In this document: piece by piece, positions 4,801 through 12,888 of the stretch
How positions within the stretch are numbered: position 1 is the first letter of the stretch
Layout: the number at the start of each line of letters is the position of its first letter
Assembly (NCBI GenBank): GCA_012519125.1
Contig: JAAYQY010000099.1
Span: forward strand, 1-13,206
Source: Spirochaetales bacterium
GTDB lineage: Bacteria > Spirochaetota > Spirochaetia > Sphaerochaetales > Sphaerochaetaceae
Direction: 5' to 3'
DNA: 13,206 nt
Notes under the pieces: generated by a model
What the model saw: only the letters and a program-made list of their open reading frames with translations
What the model was told of the DNA's origin: nothing
Databases searched by the model: none
Translations under genes and position numbers: made by a program

Positions 4801-7800
4801 ATGAAAAAGAGAGGTTTGGCACACGCAGTGATCCTGGTGTTTTTGCTTGTGCTCACCACTCTCTTTCTTTCTGCCTTCCTCTATACTTGTTTTTCAAGAC
4901 CAGCACCCACGCAATCACCCCCGCAGATACAGCTCACCCAGGTACCCCCTCTTGCGCAGGAGCCGGAAGAACGTCCTGAACCCACGCAAGAGCGTCCTCT
5001 TCCCATCGTACAGATCCCATCTCCTCCTTCATTTGCCGCACTACCCACGATCGAGCGACAAGTGGTCCAACCCAAACCGCTTCCACCTCCAGTCCATCTC
5101 ATCTCTCTGCCGAGGATTCCAACACCAGTTCGGCACGTTGCTGAACCTGTAGCACCACGTGTACCCAAGGCTCCCAAGTTTGCTGGGGAACCGGTGAGCA
5201 GAGCTTACATTCCGGAGCCCCCTTATATCTTTGAGCCGCTTGTTCTGACAGAAGAAGAGTATGATCTCTTCTATCCTGCTGTTACGGCAGAAGAGCCGGA
5301 TGATGATTTCTGGGCGGACTTCTTTGTGGTTGGGCAGGATCAGAATATTGCTTTCGAGGATGGTTTTTACTACCTGAAGCTCTTTGTGAACGATGAGGTA
5401 GTGGGGGATATTGAGGTAGAGTTCCTTGGAGAGAGCCGGTTGGTGAATACAGGTGAGTTGGCCTTGTATGTCAATCCCTATCTGACTGAGGCTGCGAAGA
5501 GCAGGATATTCGGTGATGGTCTTCCTTCTCTCTCGATAGAGCAGCTCAACGAGCGGGGAGTGGAGGCGTATTATGACGCTATTGAGTTCTCCATTCACCT
5601 TACCTTCAGCATAGCTGATATGCCCGAGCGTACCATCAGCATCTCCTCGTCCACCATCAACCGCCGTGAGCAATATGGCCTCTCTGGAGCGATTGTGCTC
5701 AAACCGGCCAAATTTGCCTTGGCAAGTTCGCTCAGCCTCTATGCCTTGTTGGACTATCCCTCTGATTTTTCAGGTATCACCAACAAATTGCTCTCCCTTT
5801 CGGTTTCCAACCGTGCTTCGCTGTTTGGCATCGGTCTGAACTTCTACTTCTCCCTTTCTTCCCGCGACCCGATTTTTACCCCAGGGTCTTGGAGTGGGTT
5901 TTACGACTTTGTTGAGTCGAACCACCGCCTGAGTTTCGGTCATGTGGGAACCAACCTCAACAATACCATCGGTACTTCCACGAATGTCGGGTTCACGTTT
6001 GAAAAGAACTATGCCTATGGCACAGGATCTGCAAAGGGAAACCAGTTTGAGTATCGTATCATACTGGTGGAACCCTCCACTGTCCAAATTGAGATGAATG
6101 GGGAGAAGGTGTTTGACCGCAAATTTCAAGCCGGAACCTATCGCTTGAGGGATTTTATCTTCACCCAAGGGGCAAACCAGGTGAAGATCACCATCATTCC
6201 TGATGCTCGTCCTGATGATATTCAGGTTGACTATGTCGACATGGGATATGACTACCGTCTCCTGGGTAAGGGGGACAGCTTGTACGGCTTTGGGTTCAGC
6301 GTTCCCAGAGTGAAGTCTTCTGTTGCTTCGGCTGCGATCAACATACCGTGGCTCAACAACCAGTATCTCTCCTACTATCCGGATAAGTTCACTGCAACCT
6401 ACTATCAGCAGACCGGTTTGACTGACACCTTCACCTTTACCAGTGAGCTTGCCCTCTCTCCGGGATATTTCAGTGGGACGCTCAACGGAGTGCTTGCCAC
6501 CCTGCTTGGGACTTCCCAGCTGCAGCTTACCCTGGGTATGGAGGAGAGCAAGATCACCCCCTCGTTCTCCGGCAGCCTCAGTCATCGCCTCAGTGGAAGA
6601 CCTGATAGTGATTTTGGAACGATAAGCACCACCCTCAGCCACTCTGTTCCTGCCCGTGCCTCCACAGATCCATACTCCTCGGTCACCACAGCCAACCTTT
6701 CCTATTCAGGAAAGTTCACGGAAAAGATCCGCTATACAGTGTCAGCAAACACCATTTTCAATACGGTGGCGAGTAATCCCAGCTGGAGTCTCTCATTTGC
6801 CAGCGGATTTTCCCCATTCAGAGGCCTTTCGATCAGCGGATCCATCACCGCAAATGCAGCTGCTGCCACCTATCTCAAACCGACCATATCAGCCCAGATC
6901 AGCGGCAGCTACTCCTTCAGCCCACGCTTGAGTGCAAACACCTCCACCAGTTTGCAAAGTGGATCTCCCTTCTTTGACGGCACGGCAACCAGTTCGCTGG
7001 GGGTGAACTGGAAGCCTTCCACCAATGACAACGTCAGTTTTGCTCTCAGCTCATTCAAGTATGATGATCCAAAGAACCACGCCTTGAATGCATCCTGGTC
7101 GCACAGCGGGAAGCTCTCTTCCTTCTCCGTTCGCCAACAGGTCACCAATTCATATCAGAACATGTCAACCACCTTTACGGCAAACACTTCCTTTGCCTAT
7201 GCTGATGGAGCTTTTGGCATCGGGAAATCGGTCAATGAATCCTTCCTTCTGGTCAAGCCTACCGGAGAGCTGAAGAAGAGCCAAGTCTCCGTTGCCAGAA
7301 GTCTGGACAGTGCTCCCTCATATCTTCCCAGGCCTTTGGGCAGCGCACTATACAACAGCATCTCGTTGAATACCAAGAACAGTGTGGTTGTCTTCAGTAG
7401 TGGGGCAACAGAGTATTCAACCGGTGCTTCTTTTGTGTACGAGATGACACCCAGAAGCCGTCAATCCTTCGTTGCCCGTCTGGATGTCGAACCTTCCTTT
7501 ACGGTAAGTGCCGTATTGTTGATGGTTGATGGAAGCCCGTACATCCAGTACTCCTCCCCGGTGTATCGTGTCCAGAAGACGGAGAGCGGGGAGGAACTCC
7601 TCCGTGACGATGCGCTCTATCTCTTCACCGATCAGGAAGGGAGGTTCATCCTCAGCGAAGTGAAGAGCGGCACCTATCTCTTCGACCTGAAAGTCGAGGA
7701 CCTTTGGTATGCCGTACGGTTTACCATACCTGATTTTGATCCGGATACGGTTGGTCTTGATCGTGTTCTGCTTCTGGAGGAGTTCTGGGTTGCGGACCCA

Positions 7801-8115
7801 GCGTTCGAGCAGCGTATTGTCGTACAGGATGCGTTGACTGGTTTGGAGGTAGAAGAGGAAGAAGATGTCTTCAGTACTTCCCTTGCAACAGGATATGATG
7901 CCGAAGTGAGTCTTGAAATTATTGAGCGTATCGATGAGGAGACGTTCTGGAACATTATCTTCCCACCCTTTGACGAGAGTGATTTCAATTTTGAGGTATT
8001 TGGTGATGGGTTTGTGAGCCAGGATGACTTTGCTTTTGACGAACAAGCGTTTGATGCTATGGTCGGAGAGCAAGAAGATGCTACGGCGACTCAGGTATTC
8101 ACGGCAGCACCCTAG
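4801..8115 (+). CDS. Usher-like outer-membrane protein with hydrophobic anchor and proline-rich N-terminal extension
   Basis: The product has 1104 residues, longer than typical fimbrial ushers (about 800-880). In order: a hydrophobic segment (about 8-29) ending at Cys30; a proline-rich stretch (about 34-146, near 30 % Pro) resembling the TonB periplasmic spacer; an usher N-terminal-like domain (about 185-285, with YYLKLFVNDEVVGDIEV); a Ser/Thr-rich beta-barrel region from about 295; a plug-like insert (about 417-475, with VQIEMNGEKVFDRKFQAGTY then FIFTQGANQVKITI); and later ushers' typical ESFLLVKPTGEL and PRPLGSAL segments. A small domain (about 920-975) contains LFTDQEGRF and SGTYLFDL, as in usher C-terminal domains. 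The last 95 residues are rich in Asp, Glu and Phe. It would secrete or assemble surface fibres with the chaperone encoded upstream. Whether the N-terminus is cleaved, lipidated at Cys30 or left in the inner membrane is unclear. No pilin gene is adjacent. The usher assignment is by eye. Confidence 0.68.
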   Translation: MKKRGLAHAVILVFLLVLTTLFLSAFLYTCFSRPAPTQSPPQIQLTQVPPLAQEPEERPEPTQERPLPIVQIPSPPSFAALPTIERQVVQPKPLPPPVHLISLPRIPTPVRHVAEPVAPRVPKAPKFAGEPVSRAYIPEPPYIFEPLVLTEEEYDLFYPAVTAEEPDDDFWADFFVVGQDQNIAFEDGFYYLKLFVNDEVVGDIEVEFLGESRLVNTGELALYVNPYLTEAAKSRIFGDGLPSLSIEQLNERGVEAYYDAIEFSIHLTFSIADMPERTISISSSTINRREQYGLSGAIVLKPAKFALASSLSLYALLDYPSDFSGITNKLLSLSVSNRASLFGIGLNFYFSLSSRDPIFTPGSWSGFYDFVESNHRLSFGHVGTNLNNTIGTSTNVGFTFEKNYAYGTGSAKGNQFEYRIILVEPSTVQIEMNGEKVFDRKFQAGTYRLRDFIFTQGANQVKITIIPDARPDDIQVDYVDMGYDYRLLGKGDSLYGFGFSVPRVKSSVASAAINIPWLNNQYLSYYPDKFTATYYQQTGLTDTFTFTSELALSPGYFSGTLNGVLATLLGTSQLQLTLGMEESKITPSFSGSLSHRLSGRPDSDFGTISTTLSHSVPARASTDPYSSVTTANLSYSGKFTEKIRYTVSANTIFNTVASNPSWSLSFASGFSPFRGLSISGSITANAAAATYLKPTISAQISGSYSFSPRLSANTSTSLQSGSPFFDGTATSSLGVNWKPSTNDNVSFALSSFKYDDPKNHALNASWSHSGKLSSFSVRQQVTNSYQNMSTTFTANTSFAYADGAFGIGKSVNESFLLVKPTGELKKSQVSVARSLDSAPSYLPRPLGSALYNSISLNTKNSVVVFSSGATEYSTGASFVYEMTPRSRQSFVARLDVEPSFTVSAVLLMVDGSPYIQYSSPVYRVQKTESGEELLRDDALYLFTDQEGRFILSEVKSGTYLFDLKVEDLWYAVRFTIPDFDPDTVGLDRVLLLEEFWVADPAFEQRIVVQDALTGLEVEEEEDVFSTSLATGYDAEVSLEIIERIDEETFWNIIFPPFDESDFNFEVFGDGFVSQDDFAFDEQAFDAMVGEQEDATATQVFTAAP

Positions 8116-8123
8116 AACCTTGC

Positions 8124-8170
8124 TTGACACTCTATGGCAAAAGGTAGAGTATAGAATCGCGAGTACGCGA
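8124..8170 (+). promoter_or_regulatory. Promoter region of the V-type ATPase operon
   Basis: A perfect TTGACA lies at 8124-8129, nine bases past the usher stop. The -10 box is ambiguous: TAGAGT (8145-8150, spacer 15) or TATAGA (8150-8155, spacer 20). ACTCTA (8129-8134) and TAGAGT (8145-8150) form a perfect inverted repeat inside the promoter, a possible operator. TCGCG/CGCGA (8157-8170) could form a hairpin at the 5' end of the transcript. No terminator separates it from the usher gene. Confidence 0.45.
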
Positions 8171-8192
8171 AACCACACAAGGAAGTAATACC

Positions 8193-8522
8193 GTGCGTAG
8201 CGATATAATCAACGAAGTATTATCAGTTGAGGATAGAGCGCAAAAGATCGTAAGAGACGCCGAACGTACAGCCAGAGATGCTATCTCCGACGCCCAGACC
8301 AAAGCGAATGCATATATCCGCTCAGCATTGAAAGCAGAGCGAGAACAGAGTCATGCCCAAATTCTCCAAGCGGAAGCTGATGCTGAAGCTGAACTTCAGG
8401 AGTTTGAGGCAAGTTTGCATATCTCTTCAAGCTTGACAGAAGCTGAATTGGATCGGATCTCCCAAACAATTGTAGAGAGGGTGTGTGCTACCGATCTGGA
8501 TTCATTTGTAGATGCTCAATGA
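8193..8522 (+). CDS. V-type ATPase peripheral-stalk subunit, G/H-like
   Basis: The 109-residue protein is almost entirely a charged, alanine-rich coiled coil (about residues 8-70: ERTARDAISDAQTKANAYI and QILQAEADAEAELQEFE), as in the G (bacterial) or H (archaeal) subunit that pairs with subunit E in the peripheral stalk of V/A-type ATPases. Its length fits that family (about 100-120 residues). The sequence identifies a stalk coiled coil and the operon identifies the complex; the exact name depends on context. It starts at GTG (8193) with AAGGA nine bases upstream. It is the first gene of the operon, and its TGA overlaps the next ATG as ATGA, indicating coupling to subunit C. Confidence 0.8.
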   Translation: MRSDIINEVLSVEDRAQKIVRDAERTARDAISDAQTKANAYIRSALKAEREQSHAQILQAEADAEAELQEFEASLHISSSLTEAELDRISQTIVERVCATDLDSFVDAQ

Positions 8523-9613
8523 GTAAAGATCCTGTTTCTGTATACGGATTCATCAATGCCAAGCTTCGTGCAAAGATTGGTCTGATGCGTCAAAGCCGTA
8601 TCATCGAGGACCTTCTGAAGGCCGCATCCTTGGTGGAAGCGGTGAGTGTCCTGCGTGACAGCCCCTACCACGCGTTGGCCGAAGCCTATGACCAAACCGG
8701 AGATCTGCAGCAGATGGAGTATGTGCTGCTGGAGATGGAAATTGCCATGTATCGCGAGGTTGCATCGTATCTGGAAGGAAAAAGTGCTACCTTTGTAAAC
8801 CATCTCTTGGGGAAAATTGAGGTGGATAACCTGAAAAACTCCATTCGGCTCTGGTACAGCAGCATCATTCGGGGAAGGCCGATCCGCTATCGCAGCGGCT
8901 ACTTGTACAAGCAGACCATTCTCCATCCCATAGATTGGACCGCCATGGTTAATGCAACAGGGTGGGAAACACTGCTCAAGGCACTAGGCCAGAGCCCCTA
9001 CGAAGGTATCTTGAAGGAGTATACCGAACAGGATCTCCAAAAAGACGGCTTGTTTTCCTTGGAAAGCAAACTCGATGGATTTTGGTATGAGCACATGCTC
9101 TCAGGCATCCAGACACTCAGCAGGCAGGATCGTGAAGTCGCCTCAGCCATCTTTGCCGTGGAGGTCGATCTGAAGAACCTTCTGACTTTGGCACGTTATG
9201 GCTGGTACCATCGGATGGAAGGGAGTGCACTGCGTACGTTGCTGCTTCCCTGGGGCAAGGTTGCTGAGAGCAAGGAGACCGAACGCTACATCCAGGCTCC
9301 GGTTGATGATCGCGATCCGGTTGCATTAATCAATCGCTTTGCAGGTGGTTTGGAGCAGGACAGTCCATTTGTCCAGAGGGGCAGTATTCATAGTGAGGAA
9401 ACCAGCGTTCTGGAGAATCTGAAGATTGAGGACTATCTTGAGAAAAGACGGCATGCTTTGTACCGTAAGATGTTGAGTTCCGATCCATTTACCATCGCCC
9501 TTGCTTTGTCATATTTCTTCCTCAACAAAGAGGAGAGCTCGATGATCAAGGCCATTCTCAACGGTAAATACTATGGGTACGATGAAGCATACATCAGGGG
9601 GGTTATAGGATGA
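8519..9613 (+). CDS. atpC: V-type ATPase subunit C (central-stalk socket, AC39/d family)
   Basis: The 364-residue soluble protein matches the V-type ATP synthase subunit C family (vATP-synt_AC39), the funnel-shaped adaptor that joins the rotor shaft to the proteolipid ring. Visible family traits are the N-terminal YGFINAKLRAKIG, repeated all-helical units with paired tyrosine- and leucine-rich segments (EVASYLEGKSATFVNHLLGK; VDNLKNSIRLWY; VDLKNLLTLARYGWYH) and a C-terminal KAILNGKYYGYDEAYIRGVIG. Length fits the family (about 330-380). I chose the ATG at 8519, overlapping the previous stop; an upstream in-frame ATG at 8483 would add twelve residues inside the preceding gene. The gene ends with another ATGA overlap into subunit I. 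Confidence 0.93.
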   Translation: MSKDPVSVYGFINAKLRAKIGLMRQSRIIEDLLKAASLVEAVSVLRDSPYHALAEAYDQTGDLQQMEYVLLEMEIAMYREVASYLEGKSATFVNHLLGKIEVDNLKNSIRLWYSSIIRGRPIRYRSGYLYKQTILHPIDWTAMVNATGWETLLKALGQSPYEGILKEYTEQDLQKDGLFSLESKLDGFWYEHMLSGIQTLSRQDREVASAIFAVEVDLKNLLTLARYGWYHRMEGSALRTLLLPWGKVAESKETERYIQAPVDDRDPVALINRFAGGLEQDSPFVQRGSIHSEETSVLENLKIEDYLEKRRHALYRKMLSSDPFTIALALSYFFLNKEESSMIKAILNGKYYGYDEAYIRGVIG

Positions 9614-11601
9614 ATTTGTTTACGAGACCGATGAAATTGCTCACAGCGGTGGTCCTTGAGCAGACCAGTGATGCTGTGGTGAGGGCACTGCTCGCCCTGG
9701 GCGTGCTGGATTTTGTCCATATCAACAAACTCGACCCCCAACAGATGGAGCGGCTCTCCAGCCGACCGAGCACTATCAGCCGCTCAGCTTTGGAAGACAT
9801 GCGTCATCGTGTTGAAGCTTTGCTCAAACAAGGACACATCACCATTCCAGCTGCCGATACGTTGGATGTGAAGAGAGTGGAAACGCCACAGCTTGAGCAG
9901 TACAAGCAGCAGATTGACGCGCTGAGTGCCAGTTTGCTCTCATTGAAAGAGAAACAGAAGGACAGCAACCAACAGCTGATGAGCCTTGAAGAGCTCAGAC
10001 GCTACATCCTGGAAGACAAAGGGGAGTATCTGGACCTTCGCCTTGGTGAACTTACCCATGGGAAGGCCGAGGATCTGATGCTGAAAATCTCTGGCTTCGG
10101 CGGGCTGATGGAGCCGGTTGCCGGCACAGAGAAGTTCATCAGCCTGACCCTGCGTCGTGACGTTTCGCAGGTTGACCCTTTGCTTGAGAAGTTTGGGTGG
10201 GTTGAATCCAGTGATGTGGAGCTCCAACGGCAGGCCTTGCTCCTGATCAAGACCCGTCTTGATGAGGAGCATTCCAAGGCTCTGAAAAAAAGAGGTGCCA
10301 TAGAACAGGAAGTTGACGCTGTGGTAGCTTCCCACCAAGTCCAACTGTACGCCATCTGGTCGAATCTCAGGCTCAATGAGCTTTGCGATCAGATCAAGTC
10401 CTACTTTGCCTATACCCGCAATACCACCTTGTTCTCCGGTTGGGTCCCTACTGACCAAGCTATGCTGGTCGAAAAAGCCATAAAGGAGGCCAGTGAAGGA
10501 CAGTGTGTCATCGAGTGGACCGAAGCTTCCTCCATGCCTCGGGAGCAAGTGCCGGTGGCCATGACAAGCCCGAAGGCCCTCGCACCATTCCAAAAGATTG
10601 TGAACAACTACAGCACCCCCGAATACGGGACGGTGAATCCGACGATATTCGTAATGGTTGCCTATCTTTCCATGTTTGGCCTGATGTTTGCTGATGTTGG
10701 ACAAGGTCTGGTACTATTGCTCGTTGGCCTCATGGGTTCGCACAGCTACAAGACACACCCACTCAAACCGGACGGGATGCTCAGTCGCAACGTGACCAGC
10801 CTTTTGGTCTATCTTGGGCTCTCTTCCATGGTCTTCGGTGCGCTGTTCGGATCCTACTTTGGTTTGCCCTTGCTTCCCGCTCTCTGGTTCAATTACGAAG
10901 CTGCGGTAGCAGGGCATAGCCAAGGATCTCTGGTCAATGATGTGTATGGGATTCTGGGCATCACCATCCGCTTCGGAATCATCATCATCTATACTGGGTT
11001 GGTCCTCAACTGGGTCAACCTGATCCGCAAGAAAGCCTACCTTACCCTGTTCTTGGATAAGAACGGATTGCTTGGGGGACTGCTCTTCGGTATTGGACTC
11101 TTCATGGGCTTTGGGTTTGTGAGAAGTGGATATCGAACCTTCCCCTCCCAATCTTGGGTGGCTCCGGTGGTGACCGTCTCACTTTTCCTGCTTTTTGCCC
11201 GTGGTTTCATCTCCTATTTCCTTTCTGTGCGCAAGGGTGGAGAGCGGCATGAGATCAGCCATGTCATCCTCGATTCCGTCATGGAGTTTCTGGTGGATGT
11301 CCTGGAGATTTTTACCGGCTACCTTTCCAATACACTCTCGTTCATGCGTGTGGCTGGTTTGGGAATAGCACATGCTTCGTTGATGGAATCTTTCAAGCAG
11401 CTTTCATCCATGATGGATGGCTTTGGGGGAGTGGCAATATTCATTCTTGGCAACGTCTTGGTTATTGTTCTGGAAGGCCTGAGTGCAGGCATCCAGTCGC
11501 TTCGTCTGAACTACTACGAGTTCTTTTCACGATATTTCACCGGAAAGGGTGTGGCGTATGAGCCGGTGGGGCTCTCCAACACCCGTTCTGAGAAGAGATA
11601 G
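9610..11601 (+). CDS. atpI: V-type ATPase subunit I (membrane stator, a-subunit)
   Basis: The 663-residue stator subunit carries the ion half-channels. The N-terminal half (about 1-330) is soluble and rich in coiled coil and forms the cytoplasmic arm that contacts the peripheral stalks. The C-terminal half has about seven or eight membrane helices. The first lies in NPTIFVMVAYLSMFGLMFAD, matching the family's PT-x-F and MFGD-type region. The helix with FMRVAGLGIAHASL holds Arg580, equivalent to the arginine essential for ion release from the ring. A second conserved arginine (Arg632) is in QSLRLNYYEFFSRYFTGKG, a typical family C-terminus. Length is normal. It starts at the ATG overlapping the subunit C stop. 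The next gene, subunit K, encodes its ring partner. Confidence 0.96.
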   Translation: MNLFTRPMKLLTAVVLEQTSDAVVRALLALGVLDFVHINKLDPQQMERLSSRPSTISRSALEDMRHRVEALLKQGHITIPAADTLDVKRVETPQLEQYKQQIDALSASLLSLKEKQKDSNQQLMSLEELRRYILEDKGEYLDLRLGELTHGKAEDLMLKISGFGGLMEPVAGTEKFISLTLRRDVSQVDPLLEKFGWVESSDVELQRQALLLIKTRLDEEHSKALKKRGAIEQEVDAVVASHQVQLYAIWSNLRLNELCDQIKSYFAYTRNTTLFSGWVPTDQAMLVEKAIKEASEGQCVIEWTEASSMPREQVPVAMTSPKALAPFQKIVNNYSTPEYGTVNPTIFVMVAYLSMFGLMFADVGQGLVLLLVGLMGSHSYKTHPLKPDGMLSRNVTSLLVYLGLSSMVFGALFGSYFGLPLLPALWFNYEAAVAGHSQGSLVNDVYGILGITIRFGIIIIYTGLVLNWVNLIRKKAYLTLFLDKNGLLGGLLFGIGLFMGFGFVRSGYRTFPSQSWVAPVVTVSLFLLFARGFISYFLSVRKGGERHEISHVILDSVMEFLVDVLEIFTGYLSNTLSFMRVAGLGIAHASLMESFKQLSSMMDGFGGVAIFILGNVLVIVLEGLSAGIQSLRLNYYEFFSRYFTGKGVAYEPVGLSNTRSEKR

Positions 11602-11612
11602 TGCATTCTTTT

Positions 11613-11620
11613 GAGGAGGG
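11613..11620 (+). promoter_or_regulatory. Strong ribosome binding site of subunit K
   Basis: GAGGAGGG lies seven bases before the ATG at 11628 and is the best Shine-Dalgarno match in the operon. It decides the start: a GTG at 11601 in the same frame lies upstream of this site. The strong site fits the need for many K copies per complex. Confidence 0.75.
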
Positions 11621-11627
11621 TCACAGT

Positions 11628-11975
11628 ATGACCAACATCGCATTCAGAAAAAAAGTATCGATGACCTTTATTGCAACGGCGCTTATGTTGCTTGCATCTG
11701 CGTTCATCTTCGCCCCCGGCGCCTTTGCAGCAACAACAGAAGCTGCCCAGAGGAACGACTACAACCTTGCGTTGGTCTGCTTCAGTGCAGCCCTTGCATT
11801 TGCGGTTGGAGCTCTTGCTGCAGGCATGGCCATCGGCAAAGTGGGAAGTGCGGCGATGGGAGCCATCAGCGAGAGGCCTGAGATTGCCAGCCAGGCCTTG
11901 ATTTTCATCGCTCTTGCGGAAGGTCTGGTCGTCTTCGGATTCATCACCAGCCTGATGATTCTGGGCAAGGTCTGA
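11628..11975 (+). CDS. atpK: V-type ATPase subunit K (proteolipid, c-ring)
   Basis: The 115-residue proteolipid forms the rotating membrane ring. Residues about 1-33 look like a signal sequence (KKVSM, a hydrophobic core, then PGAFAA), followed by a two-helix hairpin: helix one about 42-66 with GALAAGMAIGKVGSAAMGA, a polar loop ISERPE, and helix two containing the ion-binding glutamate in IALAEGLVVFGF. One hairpin per subunit with a leader segment matches the Thermus thermophilus L subunit rather than the duplicated four-helix type. The residues around the glutamate (including a Gln in IASQALIF) do not let me choose H+ or Na+ by eye. The gap of 26 bases after subunit I and the strong GAGGAGGG site distinguish it from its overlapping neighbours. 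Confidence 0.94.
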   Translation: MTNIAFRKKVSMTFIATALMLLASAFIFAPGAFAATTEAAQRNDYNLALVCFSAALAFAVGALAAGMAIGKVGSAAMGAISERPEIASQALIFIALAEGLVVFGFITSLMILGKV

Positions 11976-11977
11976 GC

Positions 11978-12280
11978 ATGAAATACTTTGTCATCGGTGA
12001 CGAGGATACCGTCCTTGGGTTTTCCCTGGTCGGTGTCTTCGGCATGCAGGCGACAAATGCCGAACAGGCAAAACGTGCGTGGGATAAGGCTTTGGAGGAT
12101 CCTGAGAATGGGATCATCATCATAACAGATACGGTTGCGTCCCTGATTCGAGGAACTGTAGATCGGTATCTGTTTTCCGAATCCTTTCCCCTTGTCGTTG
12201 AGATACCCTCCCCGAATTCGAAGGAGGGTCGTACCGATTTGCGTACCTTGGTCAACCAGGCCATCGGGGTATCGCTGTAG
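11978..12280 (+). CDS. atpF: V-type ATPase subunit F (central rotor)
   Basis: The 100-residue soluble protein begins MKYFVIGDEDTVLGFSLVGV and has a central GIIIITDTVASLI segment, both hallmarks of the V-type subunit F family, a Rossmann-like domain that binds subunit D in the central rotor and modulates activity. Length matches the family (about 100-110). The ATG is three bases after the subunit K stop, with AAGG upstream within the end of K. It is followed after 11 bases by subunit E. Nothing is missing or odd in the domain. Confidence 0.94.
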   Translation: MKYFVIGDEDTVLGFSLVGVFGMQATNAEQAKRAWDKALEDPENGIIIITDTVASLIRGTVDRYLFSESFPLVVEIPSPNSKEGRTDLRTLVNQAIGVSL

Positions 12281-12291
12281 GAATGGTTTGA

Positions 12292-12888
12292 ATGGAAACA
12301 ACTGACAGCCGACTCTTGAGCGGCATTCTCGAAGAAGCAGATAAGAAAGCTACAAAAATCCTTGAGGATGCTGAGGTGACGGCGAGAAGTCTGCTTGAGG
12401 ACGCTCGCCTTCGTTCGGAGCGGGAGATCGAGACAGAGAAACGGGCAACCGAGGATAAGCTGAAACAGATCAGGTTCCGCCTGCAAGCGAACATGGCAAG
12501 TGCCAAGCGCAAGGCAAATCTTCGCCAGATCGATGAGAGTTACCAGCAAGTCATGAACCGCGTGCTTGCATCTTTGGATGCAAAAACAGTGAGCAAGCAT
12601 CTGAGCACGTGGATTGCCGAAGCTGCCATAGGCCTGGATCTCAAGGAAGCCAAGGTAGCTTTCAGTGCTCAATGCCCCGTAACTGAAGCTCATCTTGAGC
12701 AGGCAAGGGTTCTGGTAAAAAAGGCTACCGGAAGCGATATCACGCTCCATCTGGAGAAGAAGGCGATTCGCAGCATCGGGGTGGTGGTGTCCTCTTTGGA
12801 TGACACCATCTCCTTCAACAATCAGGTCGAAATACGCCTACGGCGATTCGACCGCGTAGTCAGGTCAATGATTCAGGAACGTACATGA
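12292..12888 (+). CDS. atpE: V-type ATPase subunit E (peripheral stalk)
   Basis: The 198-residue protein has a long charged coiled coil in the N-terminal half (about 8-85: ILEEADKKATKILEDAE and onward) and a globular C-terminal domain ending EIRLRRFDRVVRSM, the usual V-type subunit E plan. It forms a peripheral-stalk heterodimer with a G/H-type coiled coil, here probably the first gene product of the operon. The Shine-Dalgarno sequence AGGAA lies eight bases before the ATG. The C-terminal pattern IGVVVSSLDDTISFNNQVE parallels the family motif in which a glycine strand is followed by a conserved acidic residue and NNT/NNQ. Its TGA overlaps the ATG of subunit A as ATGA. Confidence 0.93.
   Translation: METTDSRLLSGILEEADKKATKILEDAEVTARSLLEDARLRSEREIETEKRATEDKLKQIRFRLQANMASAKRKANLRQIDESYQQVMNRVLASLDAKTVSKHLSTWIAEAAIGLDLKEAKVAFSAQCPVTEAHLEQARVLVKKATGSDITLHLEKKAIRSIGVVVSSLDDTISFNNQVEIRLRRFDRVVRSMIQERT

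Noticed and set aside
4801..8115. Usher-like protein as a TonB protein, TonB-dependent receptor or autotransporter
   Set aside because: The proline region is TonB-like, but there is no TonB C-terminal domain, TonB box or receptor plug, and no passenger or C-terminal 12-strand barrel signature. The usher-like plug and C-domain segments plus the chaperone neighbour fit better.
7417..8178. Minus-strand open frame (253 codons) opposite the usher 3' end
   Set aside because: It is a shadow of the usher gene; the translation has no recognisable motif and runs into the ATPase promoter.
9940..10704. Minus-strand open frame (254 codons) opposite subunit I
   Set aside because: The plus-strand subunit I reading has diagnostic motifs and coupled neighbours; the antisense product has none.
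11628..11730. Signal-peptide-like leader on subunit K as a novelty
   Set aside because: The Thermus thermophilus L subunit has the same plan (leader plus two-helix hairpin), so this is a known variant.
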